NCBI GenBank assembly: GCA_027576995.1
Contig: JANBQC010000055.1
Coordinates: 1 to 64,000 of the forward strand
Length of the DNA stretch: 64,000 nt
From: Dimargaris cristalligena
Taxonomy: Eukaryota; Kickxellomycota; Dimargaritomycetes; Dimargaritales; Dimargaritaceae
Direction of reading: 5' to 3'
The position numbers were made by a program, and so were the translations under genes. The notes under the pieces were generated by a model. It ran no database searches. It was given only the letters and a program-made list of their open reading frames with translations, and was not told where the DNA came from. Shown here in pieces: positions 47,427 to 58,087 of this stretch. Position 1 is the stretch's first letter. Each line of letters starts with the position of its first letter.

Positions 47427-48084
47427 TTACGACTGGTTGGCGACAGCCTCTTCCGCTGGGTCGGTTTTGAGGGGCAGCATTACCAACGTCATTGGTTCTT
47501 TAGGCTCGGCGGTCACCTCCAAGTGGTTATCTACAAGGGTAGGAAGCGGACAACACCGAGACATATAATAGAATGTAGAGAATGTATGATTAAATTACTC
47601 AAACATTAGGTCTCTGGCTGTTGCAAGGGGTCATCTTAAATAAATGACTAATATTGGCTGTCGGTGTTCAAAAACACGCACGCACACGAAAGATGAGTAA
47701 CTTACCAATGGCCCGAATGTTCGAAAATACATTGCTCCAGTTGGACATGACGTCGCACATTACTAAAATATACCGGTGAATGTAATGTTAGAACCGGGAA
47801 ATAAGGGATTAGATCATACCGCCACCACCACCACAAACCAGTGCATTATATAAATTCCTACAAAAACATACGTTTATGGTCCAGTAGTAAAACAACCGGC
47901 CAGTTAAGCAAGTGTAAGCATGAAACCCATATTAGCACAAGTTACCTTCCAACTGTAAATTGATCTCGTCAAGCTCCCTATTGAGCGCTAGTGTTGAATT
48001 GCGAACCTTCCACGAAAGGTCGCAGAACTGACTGAGTTGCCGGCACTCCTTGGCCTTCAGGTGGACTAGTTCGGTGGGATTCAT
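47427..48084 (-). CDS. DAD2: DASH complex subunit Dad2, three exons
   Basis: Exons 48084-47946, 47762-47706 and 47530-47427 join in phases 1 and 1 to 99 residues. The DASH/Dam1 ring couples kinetochores to microtubules and is found only in fungi. The N-terminal half is a coiled coil (LKAKECRQLSQFCDLSWKVR...LNRELDEINLQLE). It is followed by the Dad2 signature VMSNWSNVFSNIRAI, comparable to the NNWDSIINNIS block of yeast Dad2, and a short tail (EPMTLVMLPLKTDP) where yeast has ETMVRI. Length fits the family (about 90-130). The middle exon is only 57 nt. Splice sites are GTAACT, GTAAGT donors and TTTAG, TGTAG acceptors. The gene is divergent from ERCC1 across 450 bp. Confidence 0.8.
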
Positions 48085-48534
48085 AAGGGCAGCGTTGCGT
48101 TGAAATGGCACAAAGGAGATTGTAGGTTTGGCTATTTCTATGAAGAGAAGGCAGAGTGTATAATAAGGGGAGAGGGAGCCCGGTACAGTTAGGCAATATC
48201 GAGTAGAGAAGGCAGGTAAAGTCCCCAAAAAACAACAATCGTTGAGAGGTAAGAGTAAAGGCATGGTAAACAATCGCGGGGGGTCAATTTGCCACACCCT
48301 GTATGTCGTATATGCCAAACCCTGGGATTTTCCCTCAGCTAGAGTAGCCCAAGCCCGTAAAGACAGGCAACCTAGTGGGAGTCGGCTTAACTCATTTGGT
48401 CAGGCTTGCTTGTTTCATAACCCTCATAATAGTAATAATACCGTCGCTTCCATTTACGCTCGTGAAGCTTTTCTCCCCTTGGTAGGTTGAGCACCCGGCC
48501 CTGTTTGACCGTCTCCGCCAGCGTTGTAGCAGAC
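48085..48534. promoter_or_regulatory. Shared divergent promoter, DAD2 and ERCC1
   Basis: 450 bases separate the two ATG codons, so both genes must share this region. No clear TATA box is seen on either side. The sequence just before 48535 stays open in the ERCC1 frame but has no ATG. Confidence 0.5.
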
Positions 48535-49146
48535 ATGAGCAGCAGTGCGGGCAACCATGCCATTGGCGTCAATTCCTGTCAGTACGGAAACCCTGTCCTA
48601 GAACACATTCGTAATGTGCCCTGGGAGTACCGCGACATTGTCCCCGATTTCACCGTGGGCCAGACCAGTGGGGTGCTGTTTCTCAGCCTCAAGTACCACC
48701 GCCTCCACCCCGAGTACATTGGCCTACGGGTGGATCAACTGCGGGACAACTTTGTGCTGCGGATCCTTTTGGTGTTGATTGATAATGACGATCATCAATC
48801 GGCCCTCCGTGAACTTACGAAGCTTGGTACGCAGGCCCGACTCACCGTCATACTCGCCTGGAGCTCCGAGGAAGCCGGCCGGTACATTGAGACGTTCAAG
48901 GCCCTGGAACACAAGCCCCCGGATATGATCCGTGAAAAGGTCGAGGACGCTTATTTGCCCCGGCTCACCGACTGTTTGACCTCGGTGCGGCCCGTTAATA
49001 AAACCGATGTGGTGACCCTGGTCTCCAATTTCGGATCCTTCAGTAATATGGCCAAGGCGTCCGCCTCTGACTTGGCCATGTGCCCTGGGTTCGGTGAGCA
49101 AAAGGAAAGTCGATTGGATATCATGCACATGCATTCTCTCCGTTGA
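48535..49146 (+). CDS. ERCC1: ERCC1/Rad10/Swi10 DNA-repair endonuclease subunit
   Basis: Single exon, 203 residues from the ATG at 48535. ERCC1 pairs with XPF/Rad1 to cut 5' of lesions in nucleotide excision repair and in crosslink and recombination repair. The central domain is well conserved: VNSCQYGNPVLEHIRNVPWE, VGQTSGVLFLSLKYHRLHPE, VLRILLVLIDNDDHQSALREL and ILAWSSEEAGRYIETFKALE. The tandem helix-hairpin-helix region follows with VRPVNKTDVVTLVSNFGSF and LAMCPGFGEQKESRLD. The protein begins almost at the core domain, so the N-terminal arm of yeast and human ERCC1 is nearly absent. An upstream exon cannot be excluded, because the frame stays open 16 codons further. Confidence 0.9.
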   Translation: MSSSAGNHAIGVNSCQYGNPVLEHIRNVPWEYRDIVPDFTVGQTSGVLFLSLKYHRLHPEYIGLRVDQLRDNFVLRILLVLIDNDDHQSALRELTKLGTQARLTVILAWSSEEAGRYIETFKALEHKPPDMIREKVEDAYLPRLTDCLTSVRPVNKTDVVTLVSNFGSFSNMAKASASDLAMCPGFGEQKESRLDIMHMHSLR

Positions 49147-49689
49147 CACCGTGCTGTAAAATGGTCGGATGCTATTCCAACCGCTGCGCCTTTTATAAAT
49201 ATTATTACTATCGACCTTTAAATATTAATCCCCGTACTGCCACCTATATACAATTGTATGTTCTATCTTTTCCTGCATCTCTATCCATTCTATACAGGCA
49301 CGTCGACTATACGAGGCCTTTCACCAGCCCTTCGTTTCAGGTACCAAATACGATGATTCGACCTAGTATCCGCAGACTTATTCGTTAACCCCGCCTACCT
49401 ATCTATCCTGCTACCCTTATACTAGCCGTATTTTTATCGCACTAACCCGTAACTTTAAATCAATTTGTTATTCGGACATCAACAGTAAACAAAATTAGCC
49501 AGAATTACCCAAATATACAGCATACTTGTAATGCAAGGGTGTTCCATCGGTGCGCAGTGCGCTCACTACCTTATGGCAGGTAGACCGCTGACTAATAATG
49601 GTCTTTGAAGTAGCGGGCCATACAAAAATAATAGTAATCTATTTACGATTAACAGAATCCACCTTTCCTCTGGGGGATTTAAGAGAAGG
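49147..49689. other. Convergent 3' flanks
   Basis: Spacer between ERCC1 and the LOG-family gene, AT-rich, with no coding region beyond chance frames. Confidence 0.6.
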
Positions 49690-51507
49690 CTAGATTATGT
49701 CAGTGGACGTGGGGTGTGTCCATTTCAGGCCCATGTACCGGGATGTAGGGGCTTCGTAAGTGGCCAACTGCGCCATGGCCTCGTCCACGGTGCCACATGC
49801 TACCAGAATATTCCGGTTTCCGGCAGCCAGGAAGCCTTCCTCCACGGCACGGTCGATCCACAGTAGAAGGGGGTCGAAATAACCCCGGATGTTAAGTAGG
49901 ATAATCGGTTTGGAGTGGATATTCAGCTGCGACCTATTGGCGAAGACGGCGCGTGCATTACAGGCGCGATTATCCCATTCAATAAATATAGGAACGGGCG
50001 GCCACCATTAGCTAATATTAGTAATGAATAAAGTACCCCTTGGTAGCATAGACCGGGGAGTCAATAAATAGGTGTGTCGACTTTTCAAACAAATGGTAAA
50101 TATATTGGGCACATAACTTACCACGTCGTAATCTCCAAGAGTTCTTCCATGGTGCCGTAGCCACCGGGTAGTACAATAAATGCGCTAGACTAGAATTTGG
50201 TTTATAGCCCGCACGCACACATGTCGTGGGTTCGGTCAATGTATCCAACATGTATAAACAATTGCAAATCTATCATCAGAACCCCATCTTGTGCGAACTA
50301 TACAGTAAATCTAAAGTGGAGCAGTAGCGAAAACATGGACTATATTTTCTAACCCGGCTGGGGAATGACCTGCCTTTTCGTTCATCATGCTCTTGCGCGT
50401 ATGCATATCCGGCACTTCTATATTGGAACCGATTGCCTCACCGCTCACTTCAACTGTTTATCGTCCCCATAAACCAAGGTGCAGAACATAACCCACCCAG
50501 TTCTTCAGGAATATTAGTACTTCCAGTAATGTGGTAGGGATTTATGTAGGACTGCTGACATAATAGGCACATGCAGTCCGCCCACCCAACGCCGTCGAAA
50601 ATTAAAGGTGGGGTAGGCTCTCTTACCTGGTGCAAGCGCTTTGGGGGTGATGCCGATGACGTGTCCACCGCTCTAGAGAATTAGAAGGAGTGACGAATAG
50701 TGTAGTTCGATGGAAATGTAGATTAGTCTTGGCATTTCGATGCTTCAGGAAATGTAACCGAGGCGTTTAATAGTGCTAGGTAACCTAAACACACCCCCCC
50801 CCTCCGATAAGGACCGGAGATCAAGCTGGCCCAAAGGTCGAACAATCAGGTGTTAACTATACTTACCTTCGATACCGACTGGGCAACGCAGCCCATTAGG
50901 CCTTTAGTACCTCCGCCTGATTGAGAGTATACGTGTGACAAAGGCGTCCACCGTAAGGAGAAATAGGGCCAAGGTTAGGGGATAAATGAATTAGCCCTCT
51001 ATGCAGGGGTAATCGGAAAAATCATCTATATCGCCCAGTAGTATGGTATGGCCTGTGTAAAGGGGGGGTTTAGTATCGACCAGATTAGTGCCCAAGATGC
51101 ATAGGACGGGGAACACTTACCGTAGACTAGTCCGTAGCCGTGGTTGACAATGCTTTGTCCGAGTTCTAATAGATTCATTTGGGACGAGGGGTACACATTG
51201 ATGTTAAGGCGGTCAGACCAGTTGATTAGGCCATGTCCAGGTGTATAGTCGTTGGTAGGCCTGATATACGGTATAGTTTGGGACAACTCGAGGACATTCC
51301 CCCTCCCGGCACTAGGCTTAGTTAAGTTGGCAGCCCAGTAGTGCAATCATGGTATTTATGTATTGTTATATACTGCTCCCTCCCGTCACACTGCTCTCCC
51401 TGTGAAAGGAAATTGGACTTACTCTCTGCCATTTCCGCGTATGCAGGGTGCTTCCCCTGAGCCGATGCACAGAACACGCAAATATACCGTTGCTCCGTGG
51501 CCGTCAT
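49690..51507 (-). CDS. LOG-family cytokinin riboside 5'-monophosphate phosphoribohydrolase-like, seven exons
   Basis: Exons 51507-51423, 51165-51121, 50916-50867, 50672-50627, 50453-50374, 50189-50122 and 49933-49690 join in phase to about 205 residues. The fold is the LOG/TIGR00730 Rossmann type, once called lysine decarboxylase-like. These enzymes release the base from nucleotide monophosphates; in plants and some fungi this activates cytokinins. Visible motifs: YICVFCASAQGKHPAYAEMA, GYGLVYGGGTKGLMG, the catalytic block PDMHTRK and the signature LPGGYGTMEELLE. Four internal exons are only 45-80 nt. The intron between exons 5 and 6 fits the reading frame only as a GC-AG intron (AAG/GCAGGT to TTCTAG/TCT). 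The exon-5 acceptor is chosen as ACAG; a nearby AAG would shorten it by two residues. A TATATATATAAAA lies 30-40 bases upstream. Confidence 0.85.
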
Positions 51508-51536
51508 AGTGTATACCGAATGTATGTATATCTATC

Positions 51537-51547
51537 TATATATATAA
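51537..51547 (-). promoter_or_regulatory. TATA element of the LOG-family gene
   Basis: Minus strand reads GTTTTATATATATAG, about 30-40 bases upstream of the ATG at 51507. Confidence 0.45.
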
Positions 51548-52196
51548 AACGACCCGGTTGGTCGGTTGTTGTAGACAACGTTTAAGGTGTTGCTAAAAGG
51601 GTGCAGGAGACGTCAGGGGTTGGTCAATTATGGATAGATACGGGAGTTGACCATGGGTAAGTCAGTGCTGCAGTTGGTTTTGGTGGTAAGCTCGGGTGTG
51701 TGTCGGCTGCAGAGAAGAAAAGTGCAGGTAGCAGCAGCAGTAATTGCTTTAGGTACCGAGAAGATTGGCTCATTCCAAGGACGGCATGCGCCTCAAGAGG
51801 AAGAGATTCCGGGCAGGCCCGGGGTCATGCATGCCCCTTACCCCGCGACGTCCTTGCTAATCGTATACCGCCTCTCATTCCCTCATTCCCCCGAGGTATA
51901 ACCTAGACTTTACCTACCTTAAAAGCGTAGCCGAGTATTGTGTGGTAGTGGATATAGGTAACAAAACAATGTGGTTCGTCTTACTAAAAGGGCAACCCGA
52001 TGTTGGAAATCCTGAGATATTTAAATGGCGTTGAGAGTGCCACCAGTTTAGTTACATAGCAGTATGGGCCAATGAGCGCTGATATTGCGCACTCATTTTT
52101 AAAAGCATTGGGTGTGTGCTCTTTATTGTGTGGGGCATATTGAGTCCCAAAAATAGCGTAAGGCCTTCCTCCTTCTCTCCCTTTCTTCCATCTTTC

Positions 52197-52727
52197 ATGG
52201 CCTCCTTATTATACACTGCCTCCAACTTCTTCACTGAGCAAACCACCGTGGCACAGCAAGTTGCTCTAACTCGTGAGATTCGCCACTCTCCAATGATACC
52301 AAACTTTATCGTAGGGCTGAGCTTATTAGGTGGACGTGGGATTGGCCAACCAAACGCAGGCGGCTACATAATGATAGGTGTTGATGCCCCTAATAAATAG
52401 AAGTGTAAACGGCGGCGTAGTAAATAAAACAACAGACACTGGAAATGATTCTTCCAGGTATTTCTTTATCAAATACTTTCCAGTTCTGCAGGCATGGTGC
52501 AAATTCGGATCACTAAACCGATTAGGAGCAGCCCGCTGGGAGAAGAGGGGGGTGCTCTTGCTGCACAGACCCGACGCTCTCGGGTCCATGCAAGTAAATC
52601 TTTCTTCTTATTACGAGAAACGCCTTGTCAGGAAGGAGCTCTTAGGCCGGCGGTAGCCCCCCCTCCTTTACCACTTCCCGAGCAATTTCCTAGACAGCGA
52701 AGAGGAGATGAAAGATGCGGGGTATAA
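52197..52727 (+). CDS. Possible small two-exon gene, function unknown
   Basis: A C/T-rich leader at 52160-52196 is followed by an ATG opening MASLLYTASNFFTEQTTVAQ and a short hydrophobic stretch (PNFIVGLSLLG). A possible donor at 52330 (GTGGAC, weak) and acceptor CTGCAG at 52491 would join 52197-52329 to 52492-52727, giving about 122 residues with a basic, Pro-rich end. The second part is GC-rich against an AT-rich background, which favours coding, but two frames are open there (the other ends KRLVRKELLGRR) and no family is recognised. Gene model uncertain. Confidence 0.25.
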
Positions 52728-54041
52728 TTTGCCAGCCTTGTTTACCCCTTCCCTTCGAGGCTTGTACTACAACTATACCACCTACCCCACACAGGGGCTT
52801 ACTTTAACGTAACTCAATCGCCTCTCGCCTTTGTAATTTTTTCCTTTCTATTTCCAAGACCCCACATACTGCCCATTAAATAGCGCCCTTCGCATTTGTG
52901 TGTTGTTTTGGCCAGACCCCTGTAAATGGATGAACTATGTAGTCGGCGTAGTCAAACAGTTCGCTCCCGATCATATGGGTAAGCCGTAAGACCTAAACAA
53001 ATATGCGTCGGATTTTGGGTTTCATGCGACCCGCCCTTTTTTATTTTGCATCAGATCGGCTTTGATTTAGCCACTAGAATATGTCGGTAAATAGGCCGGC
53101 CGCTCATGTGGTAGCTAAAAACACTCTTAATTAGGTCTTTATGTGACTCCCACCTTGCTTAGATTTTAGTATATTGAATGTAACCATATCTTATATACCC
53201 TGCAGCCATCCGCCAGTTTCCGGCTTAGATCATATTCCCATGACTTTAGCCTAAAATGCCTTTGGTGCATTCGGCAGCTTTACACAGGCGGACTTGGGGC
53301 AAATGAAATGCGATAATCGGGTTACCCAAGCAGGGTTAAGAACCTCCGCAGGTACAGTCAAAATGTAAGTAGTGTGGGAAGCGCCGGATTCCGCCCAAAA
53401 GTGGTCTTGGCCCACTTTATGCACCCGCCCTAAGGATAAATTCCCCACATGATGTCAACGAGGCCCCCCAAATTGGCCTAAAGAAACTTTAAAGAAATAC
53501 CACTGAAAAATGGTGACAATGTTATTGAGACGGTGGGGCCTTGGGGTCTGATCAGCTGCAATTCCTCTCCGTGACACCAGGGAGTCCGCCCTCTACACTC
53601 ATCGGTGAATACAAGTATAACCAAACTACCATTTCAGGCTTGCCTTGTTCTGGCCCGACTCCCCAGAACCCAACAGCTTTCTAGACAGCTGTCAGCTGGT
53701 TGGGTAGACGAAACCGATTAGATTGAATCCACCCGCCGGCTAGTTTAGCGCACCCTTAGGTAGTAGTAAAATGGAGTCAACGATAAAATCACCTACTGCC
53801 TTTATACCCCTCCTGTGCATTTTATATTACTGACCTTGGGACTCGTTGAAGTACCATTTACCCGGTGATGTAAAGCATTATATCCAAACCGTCACGCTCA
53901 CAACCGTTGACCCAATTAATATGCCACAGCCACTCATTTAAAAAAACACATTTTATTTAGTACATCATCGAAAAATAGAAAGCGGAGAAATCTTATTCGG
54001 TACTTATAATCGGCACTATAGCAGCCCCGCCATCATGGGGG

Positions 54042-55260
54042 TTACTGAATTGGCACATACAAATTGTCGATAAAGGGAGTGACAGGCTCTGTATCAAACA
54101 ACATTAATGCGAGGGACTCTTCTTTGGTCATCGCATAATGTACATAGGACAATCCGGTGGGTATCTTATTGGGGATTAGACCGCATTTGAACCCCATCTG
54201 CAAGTTAATACAGGCGGTGCTAACCTCCACCGCCTGTTTCCCTTCCACTTTGGAGGCCAGAAACTCGGCAATTTGGGGTCGGTCTAGATTCAGGGCCCAA
54301 TAGTACAGGGCGGCCAGGTTCATTTTAAGTTTCCAGTTTTCCAACAGGCGGCTTTCTATGGCATGGGGGTCCCGCACCACGAGGAAACGGACAATATCGA
54401 GTTGGTTGTGAACAATAGCCACCCGGGCGAGATCGTGCGCTACGCGAACGGAAGTGTCCATCGTCAAGAGGGGTTGGATGCGTTTGTGCAGTTTATCAAA
54501 AGTCATTTTACTGATCCGATCGGTAATGAGATGAACGAGGGGGGTGCACAAGGTCGTGAATACGGCGGGTTGGCTAGCCTTTAAATCAGCCACAGTCAAG
54601 GTGTTGTAACGAGCCATCGTTGGCTGGAGTTTAGCCCAAGCCACGGGGCCGTTCTGGAGGAGGAGTTGGCGGGTCGTGTAAGCCGTAAAGATCCGCTGGG
54701 TGGCCGAGTCGTCGAGATTTCCGTCGTTATCAACGTGTCTCCTCAGCTAGGGTTCAAGGACACGCGATTTAGGTCATTAAATCAATGAAATAAAGTAGTG
54801 TAAATGGGCAGTTTCGGACTAATATAATGGATTGAGGGATATATACCTGAACCATCCGGTTTATCTGCCGATTGTCTATCAGTAAAAAATAGATGAATCT
54901 CCGGGCGAGTGAAGTGATTCCCTCCTCTAGATATAGATAGCTACTTACATCATAGGGGTTATATTTTTGCGCTATTTCTTTCATGCCTGGGATCCGCAAA
55001 ACTCGAATGAACTCATCCGGGTGAAGCTTGCCCAGAATCGAGAACATTATTTCTAAAGGTAGTTGGCCACGCGGAATAATGTTTTGGGTAGTCTTATTTA
55101 CTTTGTTCGCTTGGGGCATTGGTTTCTTTATAGTACCAGGACTAGGTTCCGAATTAAGGTTTTGATGGTTGGGAACGGGGACGGCCGAGGAAGCTGTGAA
55201 GAGCTGGACCAGGGCTAGAAGTCCGAGTCCCAGAGTGAGGTTCTGAATTGGGCGAACCAT
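54042..55260 (-). CDS. Secreted F-box-like family protein, copy C (two exons)
   Basis: Exons 55260-54949 and 54746-54042, phase-0 intron with GTAAGT donor and CCCTAG acceptor; about 338 residues. Residues 1-26 are a signal peptide (core LTLGLGLLALVQLFT, cut after SSA). After a Pro/Asn/Lys-rich linker, residues 67-95 match the F-box pattern: LPLEIMFSILGKLHPDEFIR. Exon 2 is helical and contains QIAEFLASKVEGKQAVEV near residue 261, matching copy B (NAAEFLASKW) and copy A (NAARFLHQRW). The chain ends soon after this block, so it is 140-190 residues shorter than copies A and B. A TATAAATAGA box lies at 55441-55450. Same unusual combination of secretion signal and F-box; target unknown. Confidence 0.72.
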
Positions 55261-55440
55261 CTTATATTCTATAGACGAAGAAAAAAAACCGGGACTAGTA
55301 AACTTATCGAAACTTAACCCTTTGGTAAAGTATCGGCCAGAGCGTAGGGTGGTGAAGCGGGTTATCTAATAAAGTATTAGGTATAATGTACGTGTAGAGT
55401 ATATTGTGATGGTCATAAAATGAGTAGGCGGGTCCATCCC

Positions 55441-55450
55441 TCTATTTATA
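55441..55450 (-). promoter_or_regulatory. TATA box of F-box-like copy C
   Basis: Minus strand reads TATAAATAGA about 185 bases upstream of the ATG at 55260. Confidence 0.45.
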
Positions 55451-56230
55451 CACTTCCGAATCAACCAGAATGGTGTCAGTAGTAGTGGAAACAGCCGTTG
55501 TCTGCTATAGTGGGTGGTATATTGCCAATGCCCACTCTAGACCCTGACGAGTTAAATGGCAGGACGGCAAGCCTTCTTACCATCCGAAAAAGGCCTGGGA
55601 GCACCACCAAGATGGCCCTTTCACTGTAGCAGCCGTTAGCGCACCCATTTAGGAGGACCTATTCAATTCTTTAGTCCACTTGGTCGTACAGCCATTTGCC
55701 ATTTCCATTGCTGGGGTACAGTCACGGTATCCCCCCAAGGCGTATAGACAGCCCCAAATTATACGTCTGCGGCGGCGGTGGCCACCGCTGGCCCTATGGT
55801 TAGTTTGAAACGCTTCTAAAAGAGTGGAGTACAAGCCGACGTTGCCACTGTATGGGGTATAAAGTGACTGAACTGGTACGACGAAATCAGAGGGAGCTTA
55901 TGGTCATAGTATTAAGTGGGCTCACCATTGTTCCTTTTTCAAATTATTTTGAAAAGAAAACCACGACACTCCCGATATCCGCCCTACCCTCCCCCTCCCA
56001 CACACACATTTTATCTGTCACCGCCAATAGTCTTTCATAATTGGCCAGTCTGACTTCAACTCCACAGTTCTTATTGTAGGATATAATTTGTAATTTTTTT
56101 TGAGGCGTTTTATAAAAGGTACACGGATATGTAGACAACGGGGCTATTTCGATACGACTAGCAGTGACCTATTTATGAAGTACGCCCCGTTTTATTATCA
56201 CGATAATACTCAACAAATAGATTAGGCCAT

Positions 56231-56585
56231 TTAGATAAGCGCTAACGGCCACGAGTTTGGGGAGTGTTCAACAAAGCTAGGCTCAAAATCCCCCGCATCG
56301 TCGGCAAGTTTTGCGGATGGAGCGGCGTCAGCTGGCTTTGCAGTTCCGATTTCAGTGGTACAGCCAAGCATGAGTCGGATCAGCTCGCGCAGCAGTCGGC
56401 TCTTGACGGACTCATACATTTTCTATTCTATCGCCTAATTCAGCAGCCAGTTCGTGCCACAAATTAGTACTACCAAGGGGGGGAGGGAGCCTTTTCCCTA
56501 TGAAGAGGTTCAGCGAGTCAGTCACTCCCCTCACTCTTTGCTCACTTTCCCTCAGCATGCTCTGGTTCGGTCTCAACAACGACAT
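56231..56585 (-). pseudogene. Possible small helical protein gene with a frameshift
   Basis: On the minus strand an ATG at 56585 opens 57 codons of charged helical sequence (MSLLRPNQSMLRESEQRVRG, later LWHELAAELGDRIEN) that stop at 56412. A second frame, shifted by one base, starts at 56419 and reads YESVKSRLLRELIRLMLGC and on to 56231. The two frames have the same composition and appear to continue each other across GAAAATG, so one extra A would explain the break. It could be a pseudogene, a sequencing error, or an upstream ORF followed by a main ORF. No family recognised. Confidence 0.3.
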
Positions 56586-58087
56586 TTCATCGCCTTTTTT
56601 TATATATATTATTAATCATTGTTAGGTGTCTAAATTGATATGCTGCCAATCGTATACATATGAGTAAGGTCATGAGGGGTCGCACAACTCTATATCAAGT
56701 GGCTACCAAGAGCCACTGCGACCCAGCGCAGCCTGTTTAGCAGCGCTGACCCTCCGTGTAACGGGGCACCGGTTGGACTACCGCATTAATTCGGGGGGAT
56801 CGTTTTAAAGTGAACGCCATTTAAACCAACGGCATCTCGATAAGTGAGTTCTGATCATCCAAGCGCCACTTGTTGCCGCCTGGTACATGGTATTCTATAG
56901 TCCCCATGGGCCGACCCTAGAGCATAATTTCAACCGTGCTAGTTTCTCAGTCCCCCGTACTAGAAAAATAGGGCTGGGTATCGGCGGGCTCTTGCTTAGG
57001 TATCTCAGTGTCATTCTTGAACCATAGACATGCACCTGTGTGTGTGGGCGGGGGGGGGGCAAGCTCCAGATTAGTATAAGTCCTGTCATACTAGACTCAC
57101 AGATTGTTTCAGGTCGACCATTCTTTATAGGGATTTTATATAAACCGCCTTAATGCTACACTTGCGATGTGTGACTTAACGGTTGGCCCTATTTGATGGC
57201 TACCGCCGAAAGGTTATTATTAGAATTGCTCTTAAATGCCAGTGGTCACCTAAATTGTCTGAACCATTTTTATGGCACAATCCGCAACCAATAAAGTGGG
57301 CCCTTAAGGTGGCACATATTTTCCACCATTTCAGTCGATGCGGTTTTTAAAGGCCTTTGATATTCTAGTCAGATCATTGGTCCAGTAAATGTGGCTTCTG
57401 AAAAATATATTATACAATTGCCAACTCGACCCAAGTGGTGCGCCCCTAGTATTGACAGTCTAGTCGGTTACAACGAGCAGCAATGGTGAATCACTCGTGT
57501 TAGTCATTTGAGCATGCCCCGCACTTTGTCAAAGTCAATTCATATTTTTAGTAAATGCTAATATTGTTAAAATGTGATTGCCATATCAATTTCCATTTAC
57601 ACTATATCTACTTAACACTGTTATAATTACATATTTTCTTTCATTAAGTGAAGCTATCGAATTTTTATATTAGTATTGGAATCTGAACTTCAACTTCGTC
57701 CAAAAATATTGGAGGGTGTGGTAATAGCCGCCCAAAAAAATGACAGGCCTGTAGATGGTCACATGATATGAAGGCCAAGCGAAACCCACCACTAAAATAC
57801 TGACAGCAGTAAATTAGAGTCGAGCAACAAATCCGGTTGCCTTGAGACCTGGTGGTAAAGTAAATTAAGTTTAGCATTTCAAAATGCTATGAGTGGCGGG
57901 AAACTCCTCCCGTACATCGCTAACAATTGCTCAATGTTACCTTGCTATCGCACATTTCTATTGAAACCATCCCTTTTCTTCTAAGCCATTACTTGACCCG
58001 GCTATTGGAACCTTTTGTGCCCATTACCAAACCCCGCCGACTGCATTTCCCTTTGCACCTACCATTCCGTGTTTTTTTTTACCAGCC

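Larger units (their letters stand above)
51508..54041. other. Intergenic region with one weak small-gene candidate
   Basis: 2.5 kb. The LOG-gene promoter lies at the left. A weak two-exon candidate is listed at 52197-52727. The remainder (52750-54041) is AT-rich with no supported gene; a 65-codon minus-strand frame at 53251-53448 is probably chance. Confidence 0.5.
55261..58087. other. Divergent intergenic region
   Basis: 2.8 kb between copy C and the cyclophilin gene. It holds the TATA box of copy C, a possible frameshifted small gene at 56231-56585, a (TA)n/T-rich patch near 56600 and a pyrimidine-rich run ending TTTTACCAG at 58085, just before the cyclophilin ATG. I looked here for a U-box exon and found none. 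Confidence 0.5.
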
